Shown piece by piece: positions 49,879-62,000 of a stretch of 64,000 nucleotides of DNA (the first letter of the stretch is position 1; the number at the start of each line of letters is the position of its first letter). Source of the DNA: Gemmatimonadota bacterium (GTDB lineage Bacteria > Latescibacterota > UBA2968). The DNA lies in assembly GCA_026705765.1 (NCBI GenBank), contig JAPPAB010000134.1, forward strand, positions 16,613 through 80,612, in the 5' to 3' direction. Below the pieces are notes generated by a model, which made no database searches, was not told the origin of the DNA, and worked only from the letters and a program-made list of their open reading frames with translations. Both the position numbers and the translations under genes were made by a program.

Positions 49879-51969
49879 TTACTTCAACAGCAGCATCTTC
49901 TGGATCGCGGTATTTGGACCCGCTTTGATCTTGGCGATATAAACGCCACTACCAACGCTGCGGCCCATATGGTCCTTAGCATCCCACTGGACACTATAGC
50001 GACCCGCTGTATAATGCTGGCTCACGAGTTGACGAATCTCCTGCCCTATCGCATCGTAAATAATAATCGACACATCTGTATTCGTGGGCAAATCGTAGGA
50101 AATCGTCGTCCGTGGGTTAAACGGATTGGGATAAACAGCCGACGCAAACTCCGTGGGCAGGTTGAAACGCGCGCCCAACAGCACCTCGATCGGATTTGAA
50201 CGGTTCACCGTCCCATCCAGATCAATCTGCTCGAGAACATAATAAACGATCTCAGCAGCGGGAAGGCTGATATCCTCAAACATATAATCCATCAACTGAT
50301 CGGTCGTACCAGCACCGGCGATAAGCTCGCTGACCGCCTCGTAGGTCTCTCCATCTATACTGCGAAGCACGCGGAAACCCGCATTATTGGTCTGCGAAGC
50401 CGTCGCCCAGTTGAGCACCACGCGGTCTTCGATCACCGAACCGACAAATGACGACAACTCAATCGGCACCTGCTCGTCAAACTGAACCGTCACCTCAACA
50501 GCAGACATGCCATCGGAAGCCGTCACCTTGACAACAGCCGAACCCAGACCGGTCGCCGTCAACTTATAGACATTGAGCATATCCATTTCCGGGTGGCCAT
50601 CGACCATCGCCGCACCTTCTACTTCATGCGAAAAAGTAATCTTCGAACCCTCGGCAAAGCCCAGAGCCGTCACCTTAATCACAGCTTCGCCACCGCGCGG
50701 AATCGTCGCAATATGCGCAGACACCTCCAGCCGCGGACCGAAATTGTACATCACCGGCGCGGGAAGCGTCACCATCGTCGTCTCGCCAGAACCGAGAAGC
50801 ACGGTAAACGACGAAACACCAACCGAAAACGGCACAGCCTCGGCACCCGTCATCAGCTTCAGCGTACCCAGAAAACCATCGGGCAGCATCATGCCTTCCT
50901 CGGCACCAATATCGACCTGATTATCGGCAATACCCAGCAGCGTCATACCCTCAGCGGGCACAAAATCCTTAATCACCGCTGCCGCAGAAGGCTCAACCAT
51001 CGCCGATTCATCTGGCGTAATCGTAAACACGATACTCGCACCGCCGATAGCGCCTTCCACTTCGGCATCACCCACAAACACCTCGATGGCAATCTCTTCA
51101 TTGGCACCCGCACTGGCCGCCATCATGCCATCATCCATCATATTCATCATATCGCCGACAACGGCATCCAGGGCGGGAAACTTCACCGAGACAAATTCAA
51201 CGACCAGTTCACCGGTCGTCGTCATACCATCAGAAGCCGTCACAGTCACAACAGCCGGAATACCCGCCGTCAACGTCAAGGTGGCACCATCCACCTTCTG
51301 CTCGACATTAAACTCACCAGCGATCTTCACATCAAAGGTAATCGTCGCATCGGCGGGGAAATTCACAGCCATAATCACCGCATCCGCACTGCCACCGACC
51401 GGAACCTTAACCGGACTCTCGCCGGACAGCACCAGCTTGGGCGCGACATTAAAACTAATCGTACTCATCATCGCCATCATCTCTGGCGCAATAACATCGC
51501 TCGACGCTGCGCTTTCGGCAAGCGTAACCGCCTTAATGCCCAGGTAAAATTCCTTACCCGTAACATCTGCCACCGTAGAAAACTCCGCACGTCCAATAAA
51601 ACCGGACTCCGGCAGAGTAACAGGCGCAGTACCTGCGAAGTTTACACCCGTCGCCTCGGGAATCGAAAACAGAAACGCACTATTCTCGACCTTATCGAGC
51701 TTCAACTCTTCGGCTTTAAAATCAAACTCGATCTTCACACCGACCAGCGACGTAGTCACGCCCTTGGCGAAAACCTCAACGGCAATTTTTGTACCCTCTC
51801 CAGAGACATTACCAGAATGAACGCCATCGTCCATCTGATTGCCTGCCCCACCATCGGTAATCAAATCAATCGTCACCGTCGCATTTGCATTGGGACCTGC
51901 AGAGGCCTGGCCTGCAAAAGCGAAAAATGCAAGGGCAGTAAAAAATAACAATCCTTTTTTAATCAACAT
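49879..51969 (-). CDS. Secreted repeat protein with C-terminal PNPFNP sorting domain
   Basis: 696 residues from the ATG at 51969, with AAGGAG eight bases upstream; an in-frame TTG lies two codons earlier. Signal peptide about 1-24 (FFTALAFFAFAGQASA). The middle has cohesin-like/Ig-like beta domains, including at least two of the 80-90-residue repeat ending in VTVTASDGMT or VKVTASDGMS. Residues about 605-696 are the FlgD-like/T9SS type A sorting domain (YPNPFNPRTTISYDLP, DAIGQEIRQLVSQ, GSGVYIAKI, ending KMLLLK). Probably exported to the cell surface. It has no dockerin or late cohesin module, unlike the next two genes. Confidence 0.72.
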   Translation of the reverse strand: MLIKKGLLFFTALAFFAFAGQASAGPNANATVTIDLITDGGAGNQMDDGVHSGNVSGEGTKIAVEVFAKGVTTSLVGVKIEFDFKAEELKLDKVENSAFLFSIPEATGVNFAGTAPVTLPESGFIGRAEFSTVADVTGKEFYLGIKAVTLAESAASSDVIAPEMMAMMSTISFNVAPKLVLSGESPVKVPVGGSADAVIMAVNFPADATITFDVKIAGEFNVEQKVDGATLTLTAGIPAVVTVTASDGMTTTGELVVEFVSVKFPALDAVVGDMMNMMDDGMMAASAGANEEIAIEVFVGDAEVEGAIGGASIVFTITPDESAMVEPSAAAVIKDFVPAEGMTLLGIADNQVDIGAEEGMMLPDGFLGTLKLMTGAEAVPFSVGVSSFTVLLGSGETTMVTLPAPVMYNFGPRLEVSAHIATIPRGGEAVIKVTALGFAEGSKITFSHEVEGAAMVDGHPEMDMLNVYKLTATGLGSAVVKVTASDGMSAVEVTVQFDEQVPIELSSFVGSVIEDRVVLNWATASQTNNAGFRVLRSIDGETYEAVSELIAGAGTTDQLMDYMFEDISLPAAEIVYYVLEQIDLDGTVNRSNPIEVLLGARFNLPTEFASAVYPNPFNPRTTISYDLPTNTDVSIIIYDAIGQEIRQLVSQHYTAGRYSVQWDAKDHMGRSVGSGVYIAKIKAGPNTAIQKMLLLK

Positions 51970-52024
51970 TTGCAAGACTCCTTCGCTGAAAACTACTCCT
52001 TGTAAGTTCTAAGGGGACAAATAA

Positions 52025-52050
52025 GGGGCGAGGCAGACCCTCGCCCCTAC
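52025..52050 (+). repeat. Dispersed hairpin repeat B
   Basis: ggggcgag (52025-52032) / ctcgcccc (52040-52047), followed by tac. It lies between two secreted-protein genes. Confidence 0.7.
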
Positions 52051-52054
52051 CGAA

Positions 52055-55000
52055 TTACTTGAGCAGCATCAGCTTCCGCACATCCTGGAACTTCCCTGCC
52101 GAGATCTGGTAGAAATAAATTCCACTCGAAACCGGCATCCCGCGATCGTCCATACCGTCCCAACGGACCTGATAACGACCAATCGACTGCGATTCAGCAG
52201 CAATCAGCGTCCGCACGACCTGACCCACCACATTGTAAATCTGGAGCGTCACATCGGCAGACTCGGCCAATTCATATCCGATCGTTGTATCGGGGTTAAA
52301 CGGATTGGGGAAATTCTGGAGCAGTGCAAACTCTGTAGGCGTCGTCTGGATATCCAGCACACCGCCAGCCAACGGATTGGCGAGTTGCTGCGGGTCAAAG
52401 ACCAGACCCTCGGCAATCTCGAACCGCGCATTATCTTCAAAATCGCGCAACACGCGGAACACCAACCGAACAATATCGCCACCGCCTGAAACCTCCGAGC
52501 CATTCACAATCGCATTCATCACGTGAACCTGCCCGGCCTCGGGCGACCAGCTACTGAACAGCGGGGTCTCGCCACCTGCTGTCAGCAAATCCTCAGCAGC
52601 CGGCATCGCTTCTACAAACTCAAACCTCTCGGCATCGTAGTTAAGCACAAACCCATAACCCATCAGAGCCTGCACATTGGCCAGAGACACATCCACAAAC
52701 ATATTCTCGCCAACCACTACGCGATCACTGCCCAAACGCAACGAGAACTCGGCATTCTCATTCACGCCGAGAATAGGCGTAACCAGAGACTTGCCAGCCG
52801 GACCTGCTGCTTCCTTGCCATAAGAGCCAAAGAACAGGATAAAGTCCTCGAAATTGACCATCTTATCGTCATTCAAATCAGCCTGAACAAAGACTCTCCA
52901 ATTCTCGTGCGTCTCGTCTGTATTAAACGCCATCGTAAAGGCCACAAAATCTTCAAAGTCAACCGTCAGTGGCGTCATAGCGCCGTGCCTATCGAGCTTC
53001 ACGATATAAACGGGACCACCGTCTGCATCCACAAACGGCTTACGCGTCGGAATAAGCTCGACCACCAGCGGAATACTCGGCGTCATATTCGTACCGTCCA
53101 TCGCCGTCACAGTCACCAGCACCGCGGGCACACCCTGATTAATCAGAGACTCGATCAACTGAGCCGGAACCTGGAAAGTGCTCAAACCAGCGGGAACAAT
53201 CCCGATATCCAGCATCGCATCTTCGCTGACACCACCTCTGACCAGATAGCCCGTCACATGCGGAATGGTAATCCCGTGACCGCGATACATCACGACATCC
53301 ATGCCACCATCATCGGCGGACATCGTCCAGGTAACCACACCGGTCTCTGCATCGGCGGCAACATCGGTCACCATAGCAGGGGCTGTATCGTCAATCGCAG
53401 CCACCATACCTTCCGTCGGCGTAATCGGAGACGAAACAATGGGGTGTCCACCCGTGCGGATATTCTGCGGAACAGCTGCATTGCCACCGATCAAAACACT
53501 CAAATCGGGATCCAGCGCCGCAAACACCACATTCCTGCCGCCAACAAGCGCATTAATATAATCAGCAGAAGGCATAAACATCTCGGCAAGCTCATCCTCG
53601 GTCACAACCAGATTGGGATCCAGACCCAGGAACTGAGCCAACTGTTGCACGCTCTCCTTGGAGAACACGCGCTTGCCAGCAGGCGTAATCTCTGCCGAAT
53701 CCATACCCTTCTCGGCAGCAACGCCCCAGCGAGTCGCCATCGCATCAGTCGTCGGAACAACCGCGCGCGTCATACCTTCTTCATCATCATTATCCATCGC
53801 ATCGACAACAGCCCAGGGAACCCACTTTGCCATCGGCGTATCGGTCGTCACCACATTGCCATCGGCATCCATCGTGGTATTCACCATCATCTCGCGATAG
53901 ATGCGATACTGACTCACATCAGCGTGATTCGCAGAATTGGCAAAACTCACCATCACATAGTGACCGTTATCCCCTTCCTGATCCTGCACAACCACACTTG
54001 CAGGCGCAGCGGGCAGTGCCTGTTCGAACGACACCTCAACCGCAGACGTCGTAACACCTGCGCCAGAAGCCGTCACCGACACACTAACCGTACCAGTGGC
54101 CGTCAGCGTCAGAACATTGCCGTCCGCCGACGCTGTAAGATAAGGATGGTCCGCCGGATCGACATTAAACACAATCTCGGCACCTTCGGGGAACCCGGTC
54201 GCAACGACCATTGCCATTGCACTGGGAACCACAGCCTGCGGAACCATAACATCAGTCGCATCTGAACCCACAGTAGGCATCGCCCGGAACTTGACAGCAA
54301 TCGCCTCAGTCGTCATCCCACCGGCAGAGGCTGTCACCATCACATCAGCACCCCCCTCACCGCTCGCCGTCAACGTCACCATATCACCATCGGTATTGGC
54401 GGTAACCGTAGCAGTGCCAGAAGTCCTGCTTATCATATAAGTAACAGCACCTTCGAGACCCGTTGCCGAAACCGTCACCGACGCTTCCCCACCCTCGGGA
54501 ATAATAACATCAGCGGGATCGGGATCCGACGACAGATAAGGATCGGGATTCATAAACGTAATCGTCAGCGAGGCAGAATCCGTACCATCGGTAGCCGTCA
54601 CCGTCACTGTGCCAGCCGAAGCCGTCGTAATCATCAGACCGGAGGCATCTTCCACAGCCTGAAAATCAGTAGTAGCTGTATAAGTATATTTAATCTCAGC
54701 ACCTTCGTCAAAACCAACAGCCATCACCGACGCAGAAGCCTCGGCACCAAAATCAGCAAACGTCACCTCGGTGCTCTCAGTCTGTAGTTCTGGCGGAGGC
54801 TTTGAAAAAACAACCGTAACCGGATCGAGCGCAACGCCGCCAGCCATAGCCGACACCGTCGCTGTACCATTGCCCGTTGCGGACAACGTCACCGTGTTAC
54901 CATCTTCCGAAGACTCAACCCCGTCGGCCGCTACGGTAAAAGTAACCGCTTCATCCCCGGTATCCATCGCCGTCACCGTCGCCATCGCCGTCTCGCCGTG

Positions 55001-55939
55001 GGGAACCGTAACCTCGGTTGCACTGGCTTCAAGGAAAGGCGAGAACTGGTTGATCATCAAAGGATCACCGGGATCCCCAGCCACTTCCCCAGCCGTCGTA
55101 AACACACTCATCGAAGCAACACTGATGGAAAATCCCGTCGTTCGCGTAACACCGGGACCCGCCGTAAACGTCACAGAGCCAAAATTGCCATCTGCCAACA
55201 TCATAGGCAGACCGGCAACCACAACCTGCATACCAGACGTCTCGGTCGGGACGATATTCAAACCCTCAGCAGGCATCCCACCTGTAATCCCCGCTGACCC
55301 GGCGGGATCAACCGCAAAAACGATCTTAGCACCGGCTATTTGTCCCATCAGCGTGGGAATAGCGACATCGACGACAATTTCATCGCCTGCGCTAACCTTA
55401 TTGACCACGGACTCGCCGCCACTCATCAGAGAAATCGTCAAATCAATCTCATTGAACGCGACCATCGCAGATATGGGAAGGGGAACCATCTGAACAGCAC
55501 CGCCAACAACCGCGGTGCCCTGTGCCCCCGTAATACCAATGGAAAATTCCATACCCGTTACATCTGATTGTGTGGTAAAAGTCAAAATGGCCTCTTCCGG
55601 CACCGTCAGTGTTCCACCTGGCGGAGCGGGTATGGTAAGCGTAGCACCCGTTGCAGCATCGGCCATGAGAAGGCCAGCAGGCACACCAGTAAGCTTTACA
55701 AGAGACGGATCAAATGCAAAGGAAACATCCAGGGCACTGACAGAAGCAAGCAAAGGATTACCGGCAATACCCATTGTGGTAACTTTAACCATAATGGCCG
55801 TTCCCGATCCTGAAACCATGCCTTCAGTGCCATCCTCACCTGGAACGTGCGAGAGCGAAACACTCTGCGCAGAAGCCTGCCCTGCAAACATCAGCAATGC
55901 CAAAGCAGTCATAAACAAAAGACTTTTTTTCAAAAACAT
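52055..55939 (-). CDS. Large secreted protein with Ig-like repeats, dockerin-like, cohesin-like and sorting domains
   Basis: 1294 residues, preceded by AGGAG. Signal peptide 1-24 (LLFMTALALLMFAGQASA). A cohesin-like N-terminal region is followed by about four Ig-like repeats of 80-90 residues, with strands such as VTLSATGNGTATVSA and MVTLTASGEGGADVMVTAS. Then come a non-repeated region, a dockerin-like pair of calcium loops near residues 995-1045 (FEDFVAFTMAF, DLNDDKMVNFEDFILFFGSYG) and a cohesin-like domain near 1060-1200 (VVVGENMFVDVSLANVQAL). The last 93 residues are the PNPFNPDTTI sorting domain ending KLMLLK. It is probably a surface or matrix protein. The last 300 residues closely parallel those of the next gene. 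Confidence 0.75.
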   Translation of the reverse strand: MFLKKSLLFMTALALLMFAGQASAQSVSLSHVPGEDGTEGMVSGSGTAIMVKVTTMGIAGNPLLASVSALDVSFAFDPSLVKLTGVPAGLLMADAATGATLTIPAPPGGTLTVPEEAILTFTTQSDVTGMEFSIGITGAQGTAVVGGAVQMVPLPISAMVAFNEIDLTISLMSGGESVVNKVSAGDEIVVDVAIPTLMGQIAGAKIVFAVDPAGSAGITGGMPAEGLNIVPTETSGMQVVVAGLPMMLADGNFGSVTFTAGPGVTRTTGFSISVASMSVFTTAGEVAGDPGDPLMINQFSPFLEASATEVTVPHGETAMATVTAMDTGDEAVTFTVAADGVESSEDGNTVTLSATGNGTATVSAMAGGVALDPVTVVFSKPPPELQTESTEVTFADFGAEASASVMAVGFDEGAEIKYTYTATTDFQAVEDASGLMITTASAGTVTVTATDGTDSASLTITFMNPDPYLSSDPDPADVIIPEGGEASVTVSATGLEGAVTYMISRTSGTATVTANTDGDMVTLTASGEGGADVMVTASAGGMTTEAIAVKFRAMPTVGSDATDVMVPQAVVPSAMAMVVATGFPEGAEIVFNVDPADHPYLTASADGNVLTLTATGTVSVSVTASGAGVTTSAVEVSFEQALPAAPASVVVQDQEGDNGHYVMVSFANSANHADVSQYRIYREMMVNTTMDADGNVVTTDTPMAKWVPWAVVDAMDNDDEEGMTRAVVPTTDAMATRWGVAAEKGMDSAEITPAGKRVFSKESVQQLAQFLGLDPNLVVTEDELAEMFMPSADYINALVGGRNVVFAALDPDLSVLIGGNAAVPQNIRTGGHPIVSSPITPTEGMVAAIDDTAPAMVTDVAADAETGVVTWTMSADDGGMDVVMYRGHGITIPHVTGYLVRGGVSEDAMLDIGIVPAGLSTFQVPAQLIESLINQGVPAVLVTVTAMDGTNMTPSIPLVVELIPTRKPFVDADGGPVYIVKLDRHGAMTPLTVDFEDFVAFTMAFNTDETHENWRVFVQADLNDDKMVNFEDFILFFGSYGKEAAGPAGKSLVTPILGVNENAEFSLRLGSDRVVVGENMFVDVSLANVQALMGYGFVLNYDAERFEFVEAMPAAEDLLTAGGETPLFSSWSPEAGQVHVMNAIVNGSEVSGGGDIVRLVFRVLRDFEDNARFEIAEGLVFDPQQLANPLAGGVLDIQTTPTEFALLQNFPNPFNPDTTIGYELAESADVTLQIYNVVGQVVRTLIAAESQSIGRYQVRWDGMDDRGMPVSSGIYFYQISAGKFQDVRKLMLLK

Positions 55940-56011
55940 TCCAAACTCCTATAGTTGAAAAATGGACAGGGAAGCCCCCTCAAATAGGAGACTTCCCGAT
56001 CCATCGGCGAA

Positions 56012-59000
56012 TTACTTGAGCAGCATCAGCTTCCGCACATCACTGAACTTCCCGTCTGCCGAAATCTGGTAGAAGTAAATTCCACTCGAAACCGGCACAC
56101 CGCGATCATCCATACCGTTCCAGCGAATCTGATAGCGACCCGCATTCTGCGCCTCGGAAGCGACCAGCGTCCGAACCACCTGACCCAACACATTGTAAAC
56201 CTGGAGCGTCACGTCGGCGGACTCGGCCAAATCGTACTTAATGGTCGTATCCGGGTTAAATGGATTGGGGAAGTTCTGGTGCAAAGCGAACTCTCTGGGC
56301 GTGCTCTGGAGTTCCAACACACCCGCGACCACCGCCGGGTTCTGAAGCTGACTCGGGTCAAAGACCAGACCGTCGGCAATTTCAAACCTGGCGCTATCCT
56401 CAAACTCGCGCAACACGCGGAACACAAACCGGACAATGTCACCACCGCCGGAAACCGCTGTGCCATGCACCACGCTGTTGACAACTTCAACCTGACCGTC
56501 GGCAACAATGTGGTGGAACAGCGGGGTTTCTCCACCTGTTGACTTGAGCAAATCCTCGTCGGCAGGAGCCACACTCACGAACTCGAACTTATCGGTTTCG
56601 TAATTGAGCGTGAACCCATACGCCATCAGAGCAGCGACATTGGCAAGCGACACATCGACAGCCACCAACTCGCCGGCAACCACGCGCTCACTACCCAGAC
56701 TCAGCGAGAATTCAGCATTCTCGTTTATGCCGGGAGCCAAAACAATAGGCTTGGTTGCAGGACCAACAGCGGTCTTGCCCCAGGAAGTGATGAACAGCGC
56801 GTAGTCAGACGAATTAACCGTGTCATCGTCGTTGACATCGGACTGGAAGACACTCTGATCATCCGGATTATCAGTCCTGGTCTTACCCCACGCAGCACTA
56901 AAGAGCGCGTAGTCATCCGAACCAACTGTCATATCAGCCAAAGAGACGAGATAAACGGGATCGCCATTGGCATCGACAAACTTCTTACGCGACAGTTCAG
57001 CAGGTGCCTCGACAAACGTGACGGTAAGCTCGTCCGTCAAATACACACCATTCGAAGCCGACACCGTCACAGTGCCTGCCGCAGCCATGGTAATCATCAA
57101 CCTGGCAACGCCATCGTCATCTGCCGCCACGGGATCCATCGCTGTACCGTTCTTCGTAAAGGTAACCATATCGCCAGCATTATAGCCTTCGGCTGCGACC
57201 GTTACCGTTACATCACCATCGGCGGGAATCTCAACATCGTTACCGGCTTCATTCACATTGCTACCGGGCACCCAGAGCGTAAGCGTGGGTGTCAAAGGAG
57301 CAGAAATAGCGAGCCTCACAGAAGATCTGATGTTTTGGCTTCGGGTATCGCCTTCCATTAAATCTTCATTATATACCTTGACCCGAACCGTCTGACTGCG
57401 TCTATTGTCAGGGGCTACGAGATCATAGCTATTACCACCCTTCTCGATCTCCTCTACCACTAGAGCGAAGTCTTCGATAGAGGGGACGCCATCAATCTCG
57501 ACAGGAATGCCATTCTTATACTCGAAGGCATTGTCTTTCACCCGGGTATCCAACACCGCCAGAGAGTCTTCAGCAGTTTCTGGATCAGCCTTAAAGGCTC
57601 TCACTGAGGCATTGCCGTGTTCATCGATCGGGACCACCCGGAGGGTGTAATCGCCCCAAATCTCTTGTGCAGCACCTTCTACGCCTTCTTCCCAGGCGGT
57701 TATCTCAAACCCGGCGAAGTCGGCAGCACCAACGTAGAGATTTTCGATTGCGCCATCGAATTTCGGTACTGTTGTACCACCGTCACCGGCATTTCGATGC
57801 TCAACCAAAATCTTCACCTGGTCAAGAGCCATGTTCGACTTGGCCATAACTGTGCGCTTACCGAGTACCCAATTATCGTCAAGCGTGGCCATACCGTCTG
57901 GATTGTCGGCATCATCCATCACACCTTTACCTTCAAACCATACGGACTCGGCAGCACCGTCTGCGCCCCAGGCACTGATACGCACCTCAGCCGCCATAGT
58001 GCCATCCTCATCTATATTCTTATAGATCAGAGCATCGCGGCTTGTGTTAGACGCAGCATCGTGATCAACTGTCTGAATCTCCAGAATAAAGGCCTGACCA
58101 GCAATCACGGAGTCTGCAGCAGTCTCATTAGTCTCCGTAATAGCAGTCATATTTGTGACCTTAAACATATTCGCCATCGGATTGTCGAATCCCGCATTAA
58201 ACGTCATATTTGCAGAGGAATCCGCAGGCGTGATGAAAACATTCCCCGCGAGATCTCGAAGGAATATCGTCATCGAATATGCCTCATCCTGATTTAAGCC
58301 ATCAGAGAATGTGACCTGAGTTTCACCCTTTTCCCTAACATCATCAACCTCTTCCTTGACAATATCGCCATCTGAAGCCGTGAAGTTAACCGCAATTGAA
58401 TCTACGGATTCCTTCAGCGTAAGGACCGGATGACGCGTAGCATCGTTAATCTGGTCATCATCAAGGAGACGGTTCTTGGGGAACCACTCTGTAATCTTTG
58501 GAGGTGCGTCATCGTGCGTAACACCGGACATCGTCGCTTTCATCTTGTTACCCAATAGATCGGTCACTATAACAGCGACTTCGATCTCTGTACCGGCTAT
58601 ATTAGCGCTCGACGGGATGTAGTCAGTACCCTCATATTTGTCCTTTTCATCCTTTTTAGGAGAACTAAGACCTGTCGTGCTGATAACGATTGAGTCCATT
58701 ACAGCACCCGAGGCAAAGGTATTCTGACGTTCAGCACCGATTTCTAACGTATCCGCTCCGACTGCAAACACCTCGATCTTTGAAAGATCTTCATTCACAG
58801 CGATTCGCAGAGGATTGAGGTGATCATCTACATTCTGACCCTCAACAGTACTTATCATATTACCTGTAAAGCGCATGTTATAATCATGGGCAAACGCACT
58901 GTCGGGATCCGCAGATGGATACAGGAATGAAATACTCGGCTTCTTAGAATCCACTGGAAAACTGGGTGAATTCTTAGCAGCAGTGTTGCCAGCCTGATCT

Positions 59001-62000
59001 ATTATCACTACAGAAACCAGTGCCGCCCCGCTATCTATCGGATACACGGTATCTTTGTTTCCGATACCCTCTACAAAAGCGGCGATTTTACGCTTGAACA
59101 GGTTGTCAGTCACTGTCCAGGTGTAACGCAATGAATCTGAAGCCAGTTGATTGACCTTAATACTTGAAAAGTTTCCTTTAGCAGGTGCTGCTTGACCAGC
59201 GTGATTGATGCCGTTAATATTCGCCGTAGTAGTTTTTAGCTCGAGCCGCGCCTTGTTTCTGAAAACATTGCCGCTGGCACTAACCTTGACTGCTACGCGA
59301 ATCTCGTCATCAACTACAGCAGGAACGTTGCTACCATCTATCGGAACACCATCTATCGTGACAGCAATGTTAGAAACAGCAGCGGCTGTAGGCTTACGGT
59401 TGTCAATGCGTATATACTTCCCATCACCGACGGTTCTCTCCGCTGCGTTCGGAACAACTTCGTTCAGAGCTGCGGGATCATCAGAAATCATTGTGTCTAT
59501 ATCATTACTTGCGAGCGTGGTTGGACCCCCAGTATGGGCGAACTCAGCAATCGCATACACGCCAAAGTAATGACCGGGAACTGGACCTTTGTTTGCCGGC
59601 ACCTGGAGCTTAAATTGGAACGCGTCCTGGGCGGCTACATAAGCGATTCCACCTCCAGATCCCGCTTTCCTGAAGTTAAACCCGCCTTCTTTCTCACTAA
59701 TGCCCGACAAAGTTAAAACATTACCAAGTTGCGCAAAAGCGCCAGTAGCTGCATGTGCTTCGTCGGCGCTCGCCGTATCTCGCAACGAGACCTTAATGCT
59801 GGTAAAGTTCGTCCAGGGAAACGCTATGCCTTCGACGCGTCTCACCTGAATTGTGACTGCGTTGTTTTTCACCGGCACCCAGGTGTTCGCTGCTCCTGGG
59901 GCGGTTATTACAACACGGAAACCCTTAACATCACCAGCAGTGCGGGTTCCTACGGGAATAGTGAGCGTACTCATAACATAGGAATCCGCCGAGGCAGTCA
60001 CCGTAATTTTCCCCCCTGCATTTGCAACATTACCAGGAATCTCCAATACGGTAGTTCCGCTGCCTTTGGGGGCGACAGTGGCAGGATCCTTATTAGGATC
60101 ATCCGCCAGAGGGATTGCCAACATAATGGTCTTAGCGCCAGAATCCCTAAATGTTCCTTTGTCAGTTTCCAGAGTCACAGTCACCATGCCCGAACTCGCA
60201 GAGAGATCTCTCATCTGGACAGCCACTTTCACGGTAGTAGTCTGGGCCGTGTTGGCTTTATTCAAGCTGGGCGGATTGGTAGTAGCCGTGAGCGTTCCCA
60301 AAGATGAATCATCATCTATGATTCCGATCGTCACTTTGCCAGTACCAAGACCAAGGGCACTACCAGTCAATACGACTGACCTGTTCGTAAATACCTCATC
60401 ATTTGATGGGTCAATATTTACCATGGTTGAGCCTGTGGTCTCGGGACCCACTATCGTAATTGGACCCGACACTGACACTGCTGTCGCCGTCGCCTCATCG
60501 CCCATTATCTCGTGGGTCAATGTCACCACCACCGTAACCCCAGCATTCAGGTCGTCAGACAGCGTCGCAGTCACTTCGACATTTCTCCCAGGAGCATTTT
60601 CTTGCAGATTGGAGATATCGGACGAAAGTGTAAACGCGTCTGGACCCACATCATCATCCGTGATAATCAGAGTCTCGGTGGTTGATATTCTTTGGGTCGG
60701 GGGAGTCGCATTAGGAGCATCCACTCCTGTTACGGCGGCCACGACAACCTCCCTCGTGCCCGAATCGACATCATCGTCTGGCAACGAAATGGTCAACGTA
60801 GTAGCAACACTTATATCGTTTGCGGGAACTTCAACAGCCTGTGATGTAGCAACCGGAACCCCGTCAATCGTAGCACTCACAGTCACGGGCGTGGCGGCAG
60901 TAGTGCTAGGGCGATACGCGAACGCCACCGTCACAGCCACCATCCCATTGCCTCCCTCCCGCAATTCTGCAGGATCAAGCGTAAGGGTCAGGGACTGATC
61001 TTGATCATCATCCACGACGGTCACATTCACCGAATTACTGGTTACTCTTGCGTTTCCTGCACCAAATGCGGCGGACACGACGATCGTCCGATCGCCCGAA
61101 TTGACATCATCGTTCGGCAATGTAACAGTCAGAGTACCGGTGGCTTCACCGTTGGTGGTGTCTATCGAAAGACCATCCGCCACCGCATCAGTTATTGGGA
61201 TCCCATTAATAGTGGCAGTCACTGTCACAGGTGTTGCCGCGGCAGGGACAGGCACTAACGTCACACTCACAGCCAAAGCCCCAGCGTCCCCCTCCGTAAA
61301 TTTGTCAGGATCAACAAAAAGGGTCAGAGTCTGCTCATCATCCTCGAGGGTCAGTTCTGTCATGCCATTTACAAAGCCTGCCAAACTGGCCGTCGCCGTC
61401 GCATCTCTATTTCCCTCATTGTTATTATTGTCCTTCATGATGAATGACAGTTCGGCGTTGGTAGCACCAACGGCGATGTTTCCGGTAGCACTACCGGCAC
61501 CAACTTCTATTTTTAGAGGCTTATGAGCTACCACGTCATCATCTGTAGTACCATCATCAAACACCTTCGTGAACTCAGCGACGGGATCAAAACTTACAGA
61601 CACAGTCACCGCGTCATCGAAAGCATCCGCACCAGCAACAATAGCAGTACGAACACCACCAGGATTATTCTGTTGCAACGTCACTGCCACAGTCGCCGTT
61701 ACCGTTGTACCCTCTCTAAATCCAGTTGCTCCACCACCTGGAGTGACAGCAACAAGTATGGTGTTCTCGTCATCGACAATTGGTATCGCGATCGAGCCAG
61801 ATGCATAGCCTGCCGCTGTAGCGGTCACTTGAGCTGTCTCATTGTCCGCATCGGCATCACGGGGTGCCGTAATATCTATAGTACCTGCGAATGCGGCAGT
61901 CGAAGCAGCATCTCCTACTGCAGTAATAGACGTTGACCCAATTTGGCTCCCATCAAGCAGGGTAGCAGACACTGCTACCTCTACAGTTACACCTTCAGCA

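Noticed and set aside
49898..49910. Another copy of repeat A (ctggatcgcgg)
   Set aside because: It lies inside the C-terminal codons of the secreted protein gene and lacks the right arm; coincidental match.
50593..54265. Long plus-strand frames opposite the secreted repeat proteins
   Set aside because: His/Arg/Asn-rich antisense frames produced by repetitive codons of the real minus-strand genes.
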